This document shows, piece by piece, positions 23,751-35,383 of a DNA stretch of 64,000 nucleotides. The stretch comes from Chrysomallon squamiferum (Eukaryota; Mollusca; Gastropoda; Neomphalida; Peltospiridae): assembly GCA_012295275.1 (NCBI GenBank), contig CM022672.1, positions 11,581,904 to 11,645,903 on the forward strand, written 5' to 3'. The position numbers and the translations under genes were made by a program. The notes beneath the pieces were generated by a model that worked only from the letters and a program-made list of their open reading frames with translations, was not told the origin of the DNA and did not search any database. How positions within the stretch are numbered: the first letter of the stretch is position 1; the number at the start of each line of letters is the position of its first letter.

Positions 23751-26700
23751 TCATCCTCCATGCAGTGTTGATATGAATACAATTCGATCGTTTGGCTGAA
23801 TTTCATATTCAAGCTCTCCCTGAAATAATATTTTTATTATTTTATTTATAAGAAAACTTATTTATTAAAATTATTTAAAGCAAAAATTGAACAGCAAACC
23901 AATTTGCAGTTGTACTTTAATTTAAAGAAAATACAGTGTGTAATCAGGATATTTCTTATTTGGTGACAAAAATTATCTGATAAATTTAACTACTGCTGAC
24001 CATTATAAACATTTATTAACAATTTTGCTAAAAATACTAATGAAAATTAAAAAAAAAAAAATTGTTTTAGCACAATGACTATTTGTATCATTTCAAAAAC
24101 AAATAAATTATGTTTACTCTTCAAACAAAAAACAGCCATAATATTTCTGAAAATTTGTTACATTATTAGATTAACAAGTAAGAACAATTTTCTTATTGAC
24201 AAAAACTGACATGTTCAGAAGATGATTATTTAAAATGTTAGAAGTTTATAACCTTTGTCAAAAGGCTTCTGCTTTAAACAGATAAATTAGAATGCAGTTT
24301 AAGAAAGATTAACTGATGAATACCATATGTATTTATATGGAAAATTGTATATCAAAATATTATCATTTAGTTGTCACTTGAATGCAGTTACAAATAAGCC
24401 AAAAATAATAAAAGAGTGTGCATACTACTAATTCCCAGTCTGCATCATTTACAAGTACAAGGATTCCAGGTCTCCTGAAAATGTAAAAAAAAAATTGAAT
24501 AAATAAAATAACCATACATGTTCACTGTATTTGATTTGTACAAACACAAGAAATGTTTACGAATTTTTTTTCTTCAGTATATACCTACAGGTTCCAATAT
24601 GTTAAAAATAATTTTCACACATAAAATAAGTACCTTTCATAATCTTTTTATCTCATTAAAATAAAGAAAAAACCAACACAGAGACAAATATAGGCAGTTT
24701 GTTCATAATAAACTGGTTCTGATGTTACAGCAGTATTCTAAGTTGGAAGATAACTTTATTAATAATGAATATAGAAGCTAAATGCAGGTCAGATGTTGGC
24801 TGATATGTAACGAGAACTGGTCCACTCCCCTTAGTCCTTCATTTAGCTTTTCCTGTTTGTCATGCCCCCCAGTTTGTTTATCAAAGGTGATAAGTGATAG
24901 GTGTTGTTAACATTTGAATGAAGAAAATAGGCATACATGTACATTGTATTGGATTTGTACAATCAAGAAATTTTTTCATTTTTTTTAATACATACATAGT
25001 GATACACATACAGGTCCTAATATCTTCAAAATTATCTTTTACTCAAACAGTTTCATAATAATTTTGCCCTCATTAAAATAAAGGCAAAACCAACACAAAC
25101 AGGGAGTTTCTTAATGGTGAACTGGTTCTGTTGCTACAGCAGTATTCAAAACTGGAACATGCTTTATGTATTTATTCACATTATTAATGCTTTAATGCAT
25201 AGTTAGAAAGCAAAGACTAGGAAGTTACACATACTGAAGCAATAATATTTTAACAGTATTCAGTATAGTTTGTTCACATGCAAAGATATTTTTGGCTTAA
25301 TAAAGTAAAGAATGTGTGTGTGCCAACGGGCTAATAATTAGTAATTAGTAAACAATCTTACACAGAACTCCCTTGCACAAACAGTTCACGCCTCTCTTTT
25401 ACTAAATTGTCACATATCCATGGCAACAAATCCTTAAGTTTCCCTGAAAAATAAATTTATAATAATTACTGAATGTAAATATTTGCTATCCACAGAATGT
25501 TTTCATAAGATTACTTTAAGAAACTATAGTAAATATGTATGAAGTCACATATACTATGAACTGTTATTTAAAGATTAAGAAATTAGAATTGTCACATTTT
25601 ATCAATTGTGTGTGTTTACATTTTGGTGTGCAAGTATGATAATATAATTTTTGCTGATCCTGCTTTAAATTTAAGTAAAAAATAGAAAATAAATTGAATA
25701 ATATAAACTGAAAAATAATTGGCCCATTTGATACAATATTAAAGCATTAATTAATAGTTTATTGAATAGTAGCTAAAGAGAGCCTTTCATTTTATCATAA
25801 TAAAAGAAATGTTTTGGATCTGCACAAGACTGACATTTACTAATTTAATATTAAATATGCTTTTCATTCATCAATAATACTTACATGGAGAAGACTGTTC
25901 TGGTAGAATCACTTCATGTTTCTTCCTTTTATCAAACAACAATTCTGCACCACCACTGGAAATTTAAAACCATTCAAACTGACTTATTATTTGAGAGAAA
26001 ATTATTTGTAAAGACATTTTATATTCACAATTTTTTTTATTATGTTTAAAATATGTTTCAAAGAAAAATTAATTTACAGACTAAAAACATTTCATTTTTC
26101 TGTTCCAAAGTTTACAATTTAATGTAATTATGCAGAACATTATTATCATTACTTGACTGAATAGATGTCTTCTAAAGCTATTTACAATATATTTGTTGTT
26201 AGTTGGTTTACATTTAAGTCCACTATAAAGCAAATGAATGCAAGTCCAATATAAAGCAAAATATATAAAAATTTAAAGCATTTTATAAATTCAGTATGTA
26301 GCTGAAAACAAGCTATGATTAGATTACAGTAGTCAGCTAGCATCTTCATCTTTCTATTATTATTATTATCTAGCCATACAGTACTATTAGAAATATCATT
26401 TAATATTATCAGACTTGACTGAATAAAAGAGGTGATTGTAGCTTTGCATTTAAATTCCTGGGAATAAATGGGACTTCACAAAATTATTTTCTTTCGTCCA
26501 TCTGTGCCACTACTTCTTATTACAAGCCACGAAATATACTTTTTCGTTTTCGGTGACAGCAGCAGAATTTATCGCTATACAGAAACACCGATTTATTTGT
26601 TCTCTGATTAACATTCATAGAAAATAGCTGAAACTGATTAACAAAATCAGCGAGCTTTAACATATATATTTTTTTATTAACACTAACAGTACTGATCAGT

Positions 26701-26991
26701 TGTCTTAAGATAACAAGTCTAATTTTTCTATTCAGTTTCTGCTTGTTTTACGCTGTGCGTTCTACATTCAATATCATTCCGTCTAATTAACTATGAAAAT
26801 ATGAATATGAATACATACATACATACATACATACATACATACATACATACATTTATATATATAACACCAAACTGTTTCTTTTCTTATTTAATTATAAAGA
26901 ATAATAATGAATGACAGAATGCACAGAACAAGAGAATACGTACAACCAAAATCCAAACAAACCTGAACTCCAACTTTACTGGAAGGCTCAT
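23751..26991 (-). CDS. URM1: Ubiquitin-related modifier 1, complete, 5 exons, 99 aa
   Basis: Ubiquitin-like sulfur carrier: its C-terminal glycine is thiocarboxylated by the MOCS3/Uba4 enzyme and the sulfur goes to wobble-uridine 2-thiolation of cytosolic tRNAs; it can also be conjugated to proteins. Exons: 26963-26991, 25885-25955, 25362-25443, 24426-24474, 23751-23819; sum 300 nt, 99 codons plus stop, phases consistent. Start [18 protein letters not shown], middle [14 protein letters not shown] and [15 protein letters not shown], end FISTLHGG followed directly by TGA, so the Gly-Gly tail is already mature. Human URM1 is 101 aa. In exon 4 the donor at 24425 was chosen over one 3 nt upstream because it keeps the family's length. 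Tail-to-tail with FIRRM; the functions are not known to be linked. Confidence 0.97.
24505..25190. repeat. Tandem duplication inside a URM1 intron, two diverged ~270-400-bp units
   Basis: 24505-24905 and about 24925-25190 share ordered blocks: a 'catacatgt..act/cattgtatt.gatttgtacaa' segment, 'tcattaaaataaa' followed by 'accaacacag', and 'aactggttctg...acagcagtattc'. Units are clearly diverged. The tail of the first unit (about 24760-24910) also resembles the dispersed repeat at 29.4, 30.8 and 31.8 kb. Confidence 0.7.
26811..26851. repeat. (ACAT)n microsatellite in URM1 first intron
   Basis: About ten perfect ACAT units within the intron that follows the URM1 start exon. Confidence 0.9.
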
Positions 26992-27936
26992 TTCTAACTT
27001 CAGCTGCTGTAACACCAACGAACGATAACTCCAGCGAATTATCTTTAAAAGCAAAGAACAATAACTCCAGCGAACAATCTGGAAACTAGGAAACTACTAA
27101 ATATACCGATCCAATAATTATAACAAAAATAAAAAATTGTCACCTTTGTATTTGTACCAAACAATCCGCTTTAGTCAGAATATTGTGCAACGTTTTGTTT
27201 GTGATAACAAAGATTACTGGTATAAAAGAAGAAAAAAGATAATTATAATATTAATAATAATAAGAAGAAGGAGAATAGAAACAAAGATAAAAAGAAGAAT
27301 AATTATGGAAAAACAAGAAGTGAAAGAAGAAACAAAAATATAAAAGAATAAGAAGAAATAAATGATAAGAAAACTGAAAGAAGAGTATACTTTATATTAA
27401 AAACAAAACCAAAAATTAAACAAACAAACAAAACATAAAAAAGAAAAAATTATAATCAATTATAATCAAATGAATATCAGATTATCAGATACGTTGAAAC
27501 TGAATATTAAAAACAGGATACATTCTTACCCCAGAAAAAATGTATGACATGCAAGGACACGATTAATCTTGGGTACGTAACTGTCAGTGTGTTGGATTCA
27601 TTACATAAATAAATAATGACTGCTATCGAGATAATATCTTTTTTTTTTTAAATTTTTTTTTTTTTTTTTTTTTTGTTCGTTATAAATAATTATTTTTCTA
27701 CCTCCGTAATGACCCACACAACAACATCATCATCATCATCATCATCATCATTATTATTGCTGTTATTACGTACTTAATTTTTTTTAATTTCTAGAATGAA
27801 AATTGTGTGTTCCATGAACGGCACTGTGTTTACGAATCGGTTGGATTTCATAGACCGTGTAAATGAAAAGGAAAAATAATGAATATTCCGAACTTTTAAT
27901 AAAGAATTTAAACTTTTGTTTAAAAACAGCAAAAAC

Positions 27937-27980
<44 letters not shown>

Positions 27981-28732
27981 ATAAAACGAAAACAAATAAA
28001 CAAAGCGTGCATAATCTAAACAGTCTTGTATTCTGAAGTTTTGCTCGTCGTTTGTGCTTGGCAAATGCTACTGCAGACTACATACAATAGTGTTTGAATT
28101 GTTCTAGCTTTGTTTTATTTTGTCTTTTAATGTTCTTCCTAAAATAGCGATTTAGTGAAAATAATTGCATCTTATCCTTTTAAAACGAATTATTGTCATA
28201 ATATTTATTTTGAGTCAGTTTTAAAACACACAAGGATTTCTATTTAAATTATGTGTGGATACATTTATGTACTTATCTATATGTATGTATAAGTTATGCA
28301 TGTGTGTGTGATTATGTGTGTGCGTGTGAATGTGATTGTGTGGTTGCGCTTATGTATGTATATATATATGTGTGTGTGTGAATGAATTTATGTATACATG
28401 TATAATATGTATTATTTATTCTAAAGTTCACTTTTTAATCAGTAGATAACTTTAAATAAATAAATAAATAAATAAATAAATGTTTAATAAATATATTAAT
28501 TAAAAAGAAATAATAAAAAATAGAAAACCTAAGAATAACAATAAAATGTTTTCCGTTACATTATTATTATATTTCTTCTCTAATGTAAATAAATGAATAT
28601 TAATTTTCATTTAACTGTTTCTTTAATATTAATGGTTAGAAAGCAATAAAAACTTTAATATGTTGGTTTTGGATGAGTTTCTTTTATATATATATATATA
28701 TATTTTTTTTAATTTTTTTAAATTTATTATTA

Positions 28733-28779
<47 letters not shown>

Positions 28780-29127
28780 CATTATTTGTTTATTTATTAT
28801 TATTCTTTTTTTTTAAATTATATTTTATGATAGTTGTGCAAAATGCAGACTCCCAACCAGACTATGAAACGTCACAAAAACTAAAAGGCAGAGGTAACAA
28901 ATAAAACAAAACAACGCAGATTTTGAGCATACTTTGGAATGTACGTGTGACCACGTATAGATGTTTGACCCAAAAACCCCGATAATTTATGTTTTCTGTT
29001 CTAAACATAATAGAACTATTTAACTAAAAGTAATACTTAAGTAAATCAAAAGAAAAAAACTTAATAAATTTGGGATCAGTATAATATTATATCCCAGTAA
29101 TAAAACTTCATACCAGGATCATTTGTT
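26992..29127. other. Intergenic, microsatellite-rich; no gene seen
   Basis: Upstream flank of URM1. It has an imperfect local repeat of 'aataactccagcgaa' (27023 and 27059), a poly(T) block (27638-27675), a short (ATC)n near 27727, (CA)n at 27939-27976, a GT-rich stretch 28290-28380, (AAAT)n near 28455 and (TTA)n at about 28728-28780. Reading frames here are lysine-rich or repeat-driven and are not supported as genes. Confidence 0.7.
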
Positions 29128-29785
29128 TTTTCAACAGTAAAGGAATAATGTTAACTGCGAAAAACAATTTGTTCTTTACAATATGTCAGAAAATTTATAT
29201 TTAAAAAAAAATAAATAAATAAATAAATAAATAAATAAATTCTTTCATTCATTCATTCATTCATTTTTAATTATGATTTTGTTAGCTTTTTATTTTATTT
29301 TATTTCATTTCTTTTTAATTTTTTTTTAATTTTATATAAATGACTGCTGATGGTATTTTATACTGTTACCAAATAAGATCATTTAATAATTAATATAGAA
29401 GCCGAATGCAGGTTAAATGTTGGCGGATACTTCTCTCAGTCCGTCAGTTTAGTTCTTCCTGCTCATTACTGCTCTCGAATTGTAGATAAGCTGATAAGTG
29501 TTGTTAAGTATCCACGCAGTGACATTTGTTATTAATCCATAACTATAATCTACAATGTGGTCTTAAAGCAAGTTTTCAATAGAACAAATGATGATGATAT
29601 TGATGATGATGATAATAATAATAATAATAAATAAATAAATAAATAAATAAATAAAATATATAATGATGATGATGTTGATGACGATGAATAAGATGATAAA
29701 CAAAACCTCAGGCACAATCAACATTAATTTTGTTTTATTTATTTATTTTTATTTTTATTTATTTAATATAAATTTTCAGTAGCAG

Positions 29786-29851
<66 letters not shown>

Positions 29852-29852
29852 A

Positions 29853-29887
<35 letters not shown>

Positions 29888-30977
29888 AATGCAATATAAT
29901 AATAATAATAATTTAATAATAACGGTGATGATGATGCTGATGATGTTGATAAACAAAACCTCACATAAAATTTTATTAATTATTTTTATTTATTTATTTA
30001 GTCCATTTTATTTTGTTAATAATCATTACAATATTTATTCATAAATAAGTCATAATATAGACCCGCATACAACACCCACTTCTAACTGTGAGAACATTTT
30101 GGAAACAGTATCTTTCAGATAATCATACGCAGAAACAAGCCATCCATGACCAAGTATATGAATTAAAAACAAACAAACAAACAACAACGATGCCACCCAC
30201 CCACTGCTTAGGAAACCTAATTCTTAACAACAATATATATATATAAAAAAAATACTTTCTGTTATAATGCTCTTGGCTGGAGCGAATTGTTAACATTTAG
30301 CTTTTGTATATAAAAGTATATAATAATAATGCACCCCAAATTTTGGAGTCTACAATGCTATGAAGAAAGTGCGTTTTACACAGGGGAAAAACAAAACCCC
30401 AAAAGCCTATGATATTAAAGACAAATAATGTTTATTTATTTACTGAAGGGAAAAACCCCAATAAAAAACAACAACAACCAAAAACCGCTCAATTTGTTTT
30501 TTTCAACAGTAAACAAATAATGATACCTGCGAAAAAAAAACAATAAATTATATTTTGTCAGAAAAATATTATATAAATAAATAAATAAAAATATAATGAA
30601 ATAATGAAATAAATTCATTCATTCATTCATTTATATTTAATTATGATTTTGTTAGCTTTTTATTTTATTTTATTTTATTTTATTTATTTATTTTTTTTTT
30701 TTTTTTTTTTTATTTTATATAAATGACTGCTGATGGTGTTTTATATTGTTACCAAATAAGATCATTTAATAATTAATACAGAAGCTGAATGTCAGTTAGA
30801 TGTTGGCGGATACTTCTCTCAGTCCGTCAGTTTAGTTCTTCCTGCTCATCACTGCTCTCGAATTGTAGATAAGCTGATAAGTGTTGTTAAGTATCCACGC
30901 AGTGACATTTGTTATTAATCCATAACTATAATCTACAATGTGGTCTTAAAGCAAGTTTTCAATAGGACAAATAATAA

Positions 30978-31009
<32 letters not shown>

Positions 31010-31961
31010 GATAATAATGATGATAATGATGATGATCAACAAAACCTCAAACCAAATCGACATTATTTATTTATTTATTTATTTAATTTGTCTATTTTAT
31101 TTTGATAAAAAAAAACCCATTACAATAGTTATTGATAAATAAATTATAAAATAGACTCGTATGCAATACCCACCTCTGACTGTGAGAAAATTTTGGAAAC
31201 AGTATCTTTCGCGTTAGTATCATTTCAGATAATCAGCGGTGACGATAGCAGAAACAAGCCATCCACGAACAAGTATATAAAAGAAAAGAAAAAACCGATA
31301 CCGCCCACCCAGTGCTTATGGAACCTACTGCTTAACTCCTATTAATGTACAACAACCACAAAACCTCTCAATTCCAAACATCCTTATTAAGGTTGTCACA
31401 CGCGCGCTTACCCACCAACTCAATTTAAAGCCCCACAGAATGCTTGAGCCGGGCGGAGAGAAATTAACCAGCGATCTGTTACATATCAGTCAGCAATTTA
31501 GATCTGTTTTTCGCAACACTAAACATATAATGATAATTGCGAAAAAAAAAACATATTCTTCTTTGTTATATGTCAGAAAAATATTATATTTTAAAAGTAA
31601 TAAATAAATAAATAAATTCATTCATTCATTCATTCATATTTAATTATGTTTTTATTAATGTTTTGGGTTTTTTCCTCTTTTTTTTCAGTTTTTTGACTAT
31701 GTATAAATGATTGCTGATGGTATTTTATAATGTTTACCATATATGGTTATTTAATAATTAATACAGAAGCTGAATGTCAGTTAGATGTTGGCGGATACTT
31801 CTCTCAGTCCGTCAGTTTAGTTCTTCCTGTTCATCACTGCTCTCGAATTGTAGATAAGCTGATAAGTTTCAAGGATTGCTACGTCTGCGTGCAGTGACAT
31901 TTGATATTAATCCATAACTATAGTCTACGATATAGTCTTAAAGCAAGTTTTCAATAGAACA

Positions 31962-32003
<42 letters not shown>

Positions 32004-32005
32004 TA

Positions 32006-32047
<42 letters not shown>

Positions 32048-32230
32048 AATAAAATATATAATGATGATGATGTTGAAGATGATAAAAGAAACTTCACACA
32101 AAATAGACATTAATTAATTTTATTTATTTATTATTTATTTTGTCTATTTTTTTTCATTAATAACCATTACAGTATTTATTCATATATAAATCATAATATT
32201 GACGTGTAAACAATACCCCGCCGAATGTGA
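29128..32230. repeat. Three tandem units of a ~0.7-1.35-kb intergenic repeat
   Basis: Units start near 29128, 30490 and 31503. Each begins with a 'ttcaacagtaaa..aataatg' block, then 'atgtcagaaaa', (AAAT)n, (ATTC)n, 'tgactgctgatgg', and a well conserved core ('gttggcggatacttctctc', 'gtccgtcagtttagttcttc', 'tgctctcgaattgtagataa', 'cataactata'). Then come (AAT)n/(AAAT)n microsatellites of differing length and a second block ('cccacttctaactgtgag', 'ttttggaaacagtatctttc', 'agaaacaagccatcca'). The third unit is cut short where the minisatellite begins. Function unknown. Confidence 0.85.
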
Positions 32231-32251
32231 GACGTCACGAGGCACATGGCT

Positions 32252-33144
32252 GTTTGACTGTATGCATTATAAAGAAGGTTTGACTGTATGCATTATAAAG
32301 AAGGTTTGACTGTATGCATTATAAAAAAGGTTTGACTGTAAGCATTTATAAAGAAGATTTGATTGTATGCATTATAAAGAAGGTTTGACTGTATGCATTA
32401 TAAAGAAGATTTGATTGTATGCATTATAAAAAAGGTTTGACTGTAAGCATTTATAAAGAAGATTTGATTGTATGCATTATAAAGAAGGTTTGACTGTATG
32501 CATTATAAAGAAGATTTGATTGTATGCATTATAAAGAAGGTTTGACTGTATGCATTATAAAGAAGGTTTGACTGTGTGCATTTATAAAGAAGGTTTGACT
32601 GTATGCATTTATAAAGAAGGTTTGACTGTATGCATTTATAAAGAAGGTTTGACTGTATGCATTTATAAAGAAGGTTTGACTGTATGCATTTATAAAGAAG
32701 GTTTGACTGTGTGCATTATAAAAAAGGTTTGACTGTATGCATTTATAAAGAAGGTTTGACTGTATGCATTTATAAAGAAGGTTTGACTGTAAGCATTTAT
32801 AAAGAAGATTTGACTGTATGCATTATAAAGAAGGTTTGACTGTGTGCATTATAAAGACGATTTGACTGTGTGCATTATAAAAAAGGTTTGACTGTATGCA
32901 TTTATAAAGAAGGTTTGACTGTATGCATTATAAAAAAGGTTTGACTGTATGCATTTATAAAGAAGATTTGACTGTATGCATTATAAAGAAAGTTTGACTG
33001 TATGCATTTTAAAAAAGGTTTGACTGTATGCTTTATAAAGAAGGTTTGACTGTATGCATATTAAAGAAGGTTTGACTGTATGCATTATAAAGAAGGTTTG
33101 ACTGTAGATATTATAAAGAGAGTTTGACTGTATGCATTTATATT
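32252..33144. repeat. 26/27-bp minisatellite, about 34 copies
   Basis: Unit approximately GTTTGACTGTATGCATTATA plus AAGAAG, with 27-bp variants carrying TTTATA. Single-base variants (TTTGATTG, TGTAAGC, AAAAAAGG) recur in fixed order: the ATAAAAAAGG variant at 32321 recurs at 32426, a 105-bp (four-unit) higher-order period. It abuts a partial copy of the 29-32 kb repeat unit. The 27-bp units keep a reading frame open for about 60 codons, but this is periodicity and not evidence of a gene. Confidence 0.95.
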
Positions 33145-33276
33145 TGTTGATGAGACTTGGGATCATTTTATCTCCGTGGAATTCCGTGAGCCATTTAACC
33201 AGTGCTCCACATTAAGCAGTATTATTTTATATCATAACAATTAATTAAAAAACGACAATCGTAACAACAATATAAC

Positions 33277-33282
33277 TTTATT
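33277..33282 (-). terminator. Poly(A) signal AATAAA of the 215-aa gene
   Basis: AATAAA on the minus strand, 405 bp past the stop codon at 33687. The interval 33145-33686 is therefore mainly 3' UTR and flank; it also holds a short (GA)n at 33471-33488. Confidence 0.5.
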
Positions 33283-33686
33283 ACAGATTAGTTCATACAC
33301 GTCGTAAGAAACAAAATATAGTACAGTGTATAGATGTCCTCAAATTCTGGATCAACAAAGATATAGTTTGTCTATGGCTGAAGTCCAGTTTAAAAAATTA
33401 AGACAGACACATTGTAGATCTACCCCCATTTCCGTCCCATAAAAATATAGTGACACTTACACAAATCGACGAGAGAGAGAGAGAGAGACCAATTGTTATA
33501 TCTTATTTTGGCACATACAACAGCAAATATACTGTGCAAGGATTCTTTCCTATCCAGGGATAACACAAACAAAAATAAATCTTACATTAAGAAGTTTACA
33601 TTTATTGGAACAAACACCGTTAAAATGTCAAATTGTTGTGAGTACAGTGTAGTGAGGATTCTCAGGAACCACTGCTAAACATCTGC

Positions 33687-34597
33687 CTAGTTGAAATCTG
33701 TCAAATCGTATCCTTCAGTGCCAAAATTGATTTCGAAAGGCCCGCACTTTCTGCACATTTCTGCATTGTCGTTTTGTTCCCACTCTCGTTTCTCTCCGTT
33801 GTCGAGGTTCGATCCGTTCACGGAATATTTCGGGCATTTAAAATTGGACAGGCAAGACTGTCTTACAGAAACATCGCTCTCCTTTTCTGAAGTAAAATAA
33901 TCGCTTTGGTACGAACGTTTTTCAGGCCTGATTCCCAGATTTTTAGAGTACGGTAAAACATCTTGATCTACTAGACCCTGGCTACATTTCGCTGCTAGTA
34001 GCTCCATATTGTTTTCAGTATAATTCTGAAACGTAATAGTCTGCGTGTCCACTTCGAGAAGTTCGTTGAGCAGTTCTTCAAGTTCTCCAGTTACAATCAG
34101 TGTATTTGCCAGGTCGCTGTTTATGAAATCGAAGGAATCTGTAATGCAACATGAATAAATAAATTAGATTGAGAGAATATTGCCTATTAGAAATGAATAT
34201 AAACAAATAATTACCAAGATATCACAAAAATAAATGAAAATAGTATTATATTATCTAAAACTTAATTTCTTCCCCCCCCGTATTGTTTTTCTTTTGGTTT
34301 CTTTTTTCAGTGTTGTATTCTCTTCTTCTTCTTCTTCGGATGATCTTTAGTTTAATAAGCTGTACGACATAAAAACAGAGAAATGTATTTAAAATAATCA
34401 CCGATAAAACTGTAGAGGTCATCTGAATTGATCTGCTCTGGAATATTCTCGTAAATATCAATAGCCTTGTAGTCTGAGATGGATGTCGACGTTGACTGCG
34501 GCCTGGACGATGCGACGAGAACAACAGACTTAGAATTGGAAAACGCATCATCACTGAAGCGCGATCTCTCCAAAACGGTCTCAAAATGTGAAGCCAT
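33687..34597 (-). CDS. Unrecognised acidic protein, two exons, 215 aa
   Basis: Exons 34402-34597 and 33687-34138 join in phase 1 to 648 nt (215 codons plus stop). The first exon starts MASHFETVLERSRFSDD and ends ...INSDDLYSFI; the second starts DSFDFINSDLANTLIV and continues with the acidic, leucine-spaced stretch GELEELLNELLEV. The C-terminal part holds MCRKCGPFE and ends YDLTDFN. No signal peptide or membrane segment is visible. Donor (G|GTGATT) and acceptor (TTACAG|AT) are good, a TATA box lies about 150 bp upstream of the ATG and a poly(A) signal lies downstream, so it looks like a real transcription unit. G+C content is higher than the flanks. Acidic/hydrophobic spacing would fit a small nuclear regulator, but that is speculation; I do not recognise the family. 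Confidence 0.75.
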
Positions 34598-34669
34598 AAC
34601 AGACACCTCTTAATCTTTTCTTTTTTCCTTTTTTCTTTTTCCTTTCCTTCGTCTTTTTCCTTTCCTTCG

Positions 34670-34705
<36 letters not shown>

Positions 34706-34744
34706 CTTGCTTCGGCTCTGTGAATCGTTGAGAGAGTTATAGTT

Positions 34745-34752
34745 TATTTATA
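34745..34752 (-). promoter_or_regulatory. TATA box (TATAAATA) upstream of the 215-aa gene
   Basis: The minus strand reads CAGTATAAATAAAC here, about 150 nt before the ATG at 34597, predicting transcription start near 34720. Upstream are a KLF/Sp1-like ACCACGCCCAC (about 34808-34818, minus strand) and a CCAAT box (about 34984-34988, minus strand). The leader would contain a long A run (T run on plus, about 34672-34700). Confidence 0.6.
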
Positions 34753-34989
34753 CTGGCATCCTTAGTCTGAGTAAAATGGACGATTGTTGTTCGCGCCTTT
34801 GTTTTCTCAGTGGGCGTGGTTAAATCAGTTATTATAAACAATAATCGACCATTCACTTCCTTTTTCTGTTCCAAAGCGTTTCGAAGAGATTTGTAACTGG
34901 AATTCTTTCCCAATACGCAAGGACAACTGGCTTAATATGTATAGAATAAACTCCAGAGCACTGTGAAAACGGCGGATGTGTTTCATTGG

Positions 34990-35326
34990 TCGTTTGTGTT
35001 TCATGCCAAAGTTGAGGGCTAACGGAAAATATTTGTTATAGATTTTTTTTTTTTTTTTAACAGTGCGTCACTGATGACGAACATCAGACGGAAATAAGTG
35101 TAACTGATTGTGACATAAGAAACTGTGGAAAAAATATCGGAAATTTTACCAGTAATAATAATAATAATGATAGAAAGACGAAGAAGAAAGAAAGAAATTT
35201 CTTTATAATTTGTAAAAGCATAGCTAGATGTTTCTTTCTGAAGCATACAGACAAAAATTTAGTACTTTGTAATAAATATTTCACTAACAGCTGCTTTAGA
35301 AACACTATTTATTTGCTCTACAATCA

Positions 35327-35383
<57 letters not shown>

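Noticed and set aside
27137-27343. Lys/Arg/Ile-rich plus-strand frame
   Set aside because: A-rich low-complexity sequence with no recognisable domain or splice context.
29759-29956. Poly-Leu/Ile frame
   Set aside because: Arises from (AAT)n and (AAAT)n microsatellites.
32550-32732. Frame of repeated YKEGLTVCI units, possibly a repeat protein
   Set aside because: The 27-bp variants of the minisatellite simply stay in frame; 26-bp units on both sides break it, and no start context or promoter is seen.
32252-33144. CRISPR-like array (regular repeats)
   Set aside because: Repeats are head-to-tail with no unique spacers, and the genome is eukaryotic.
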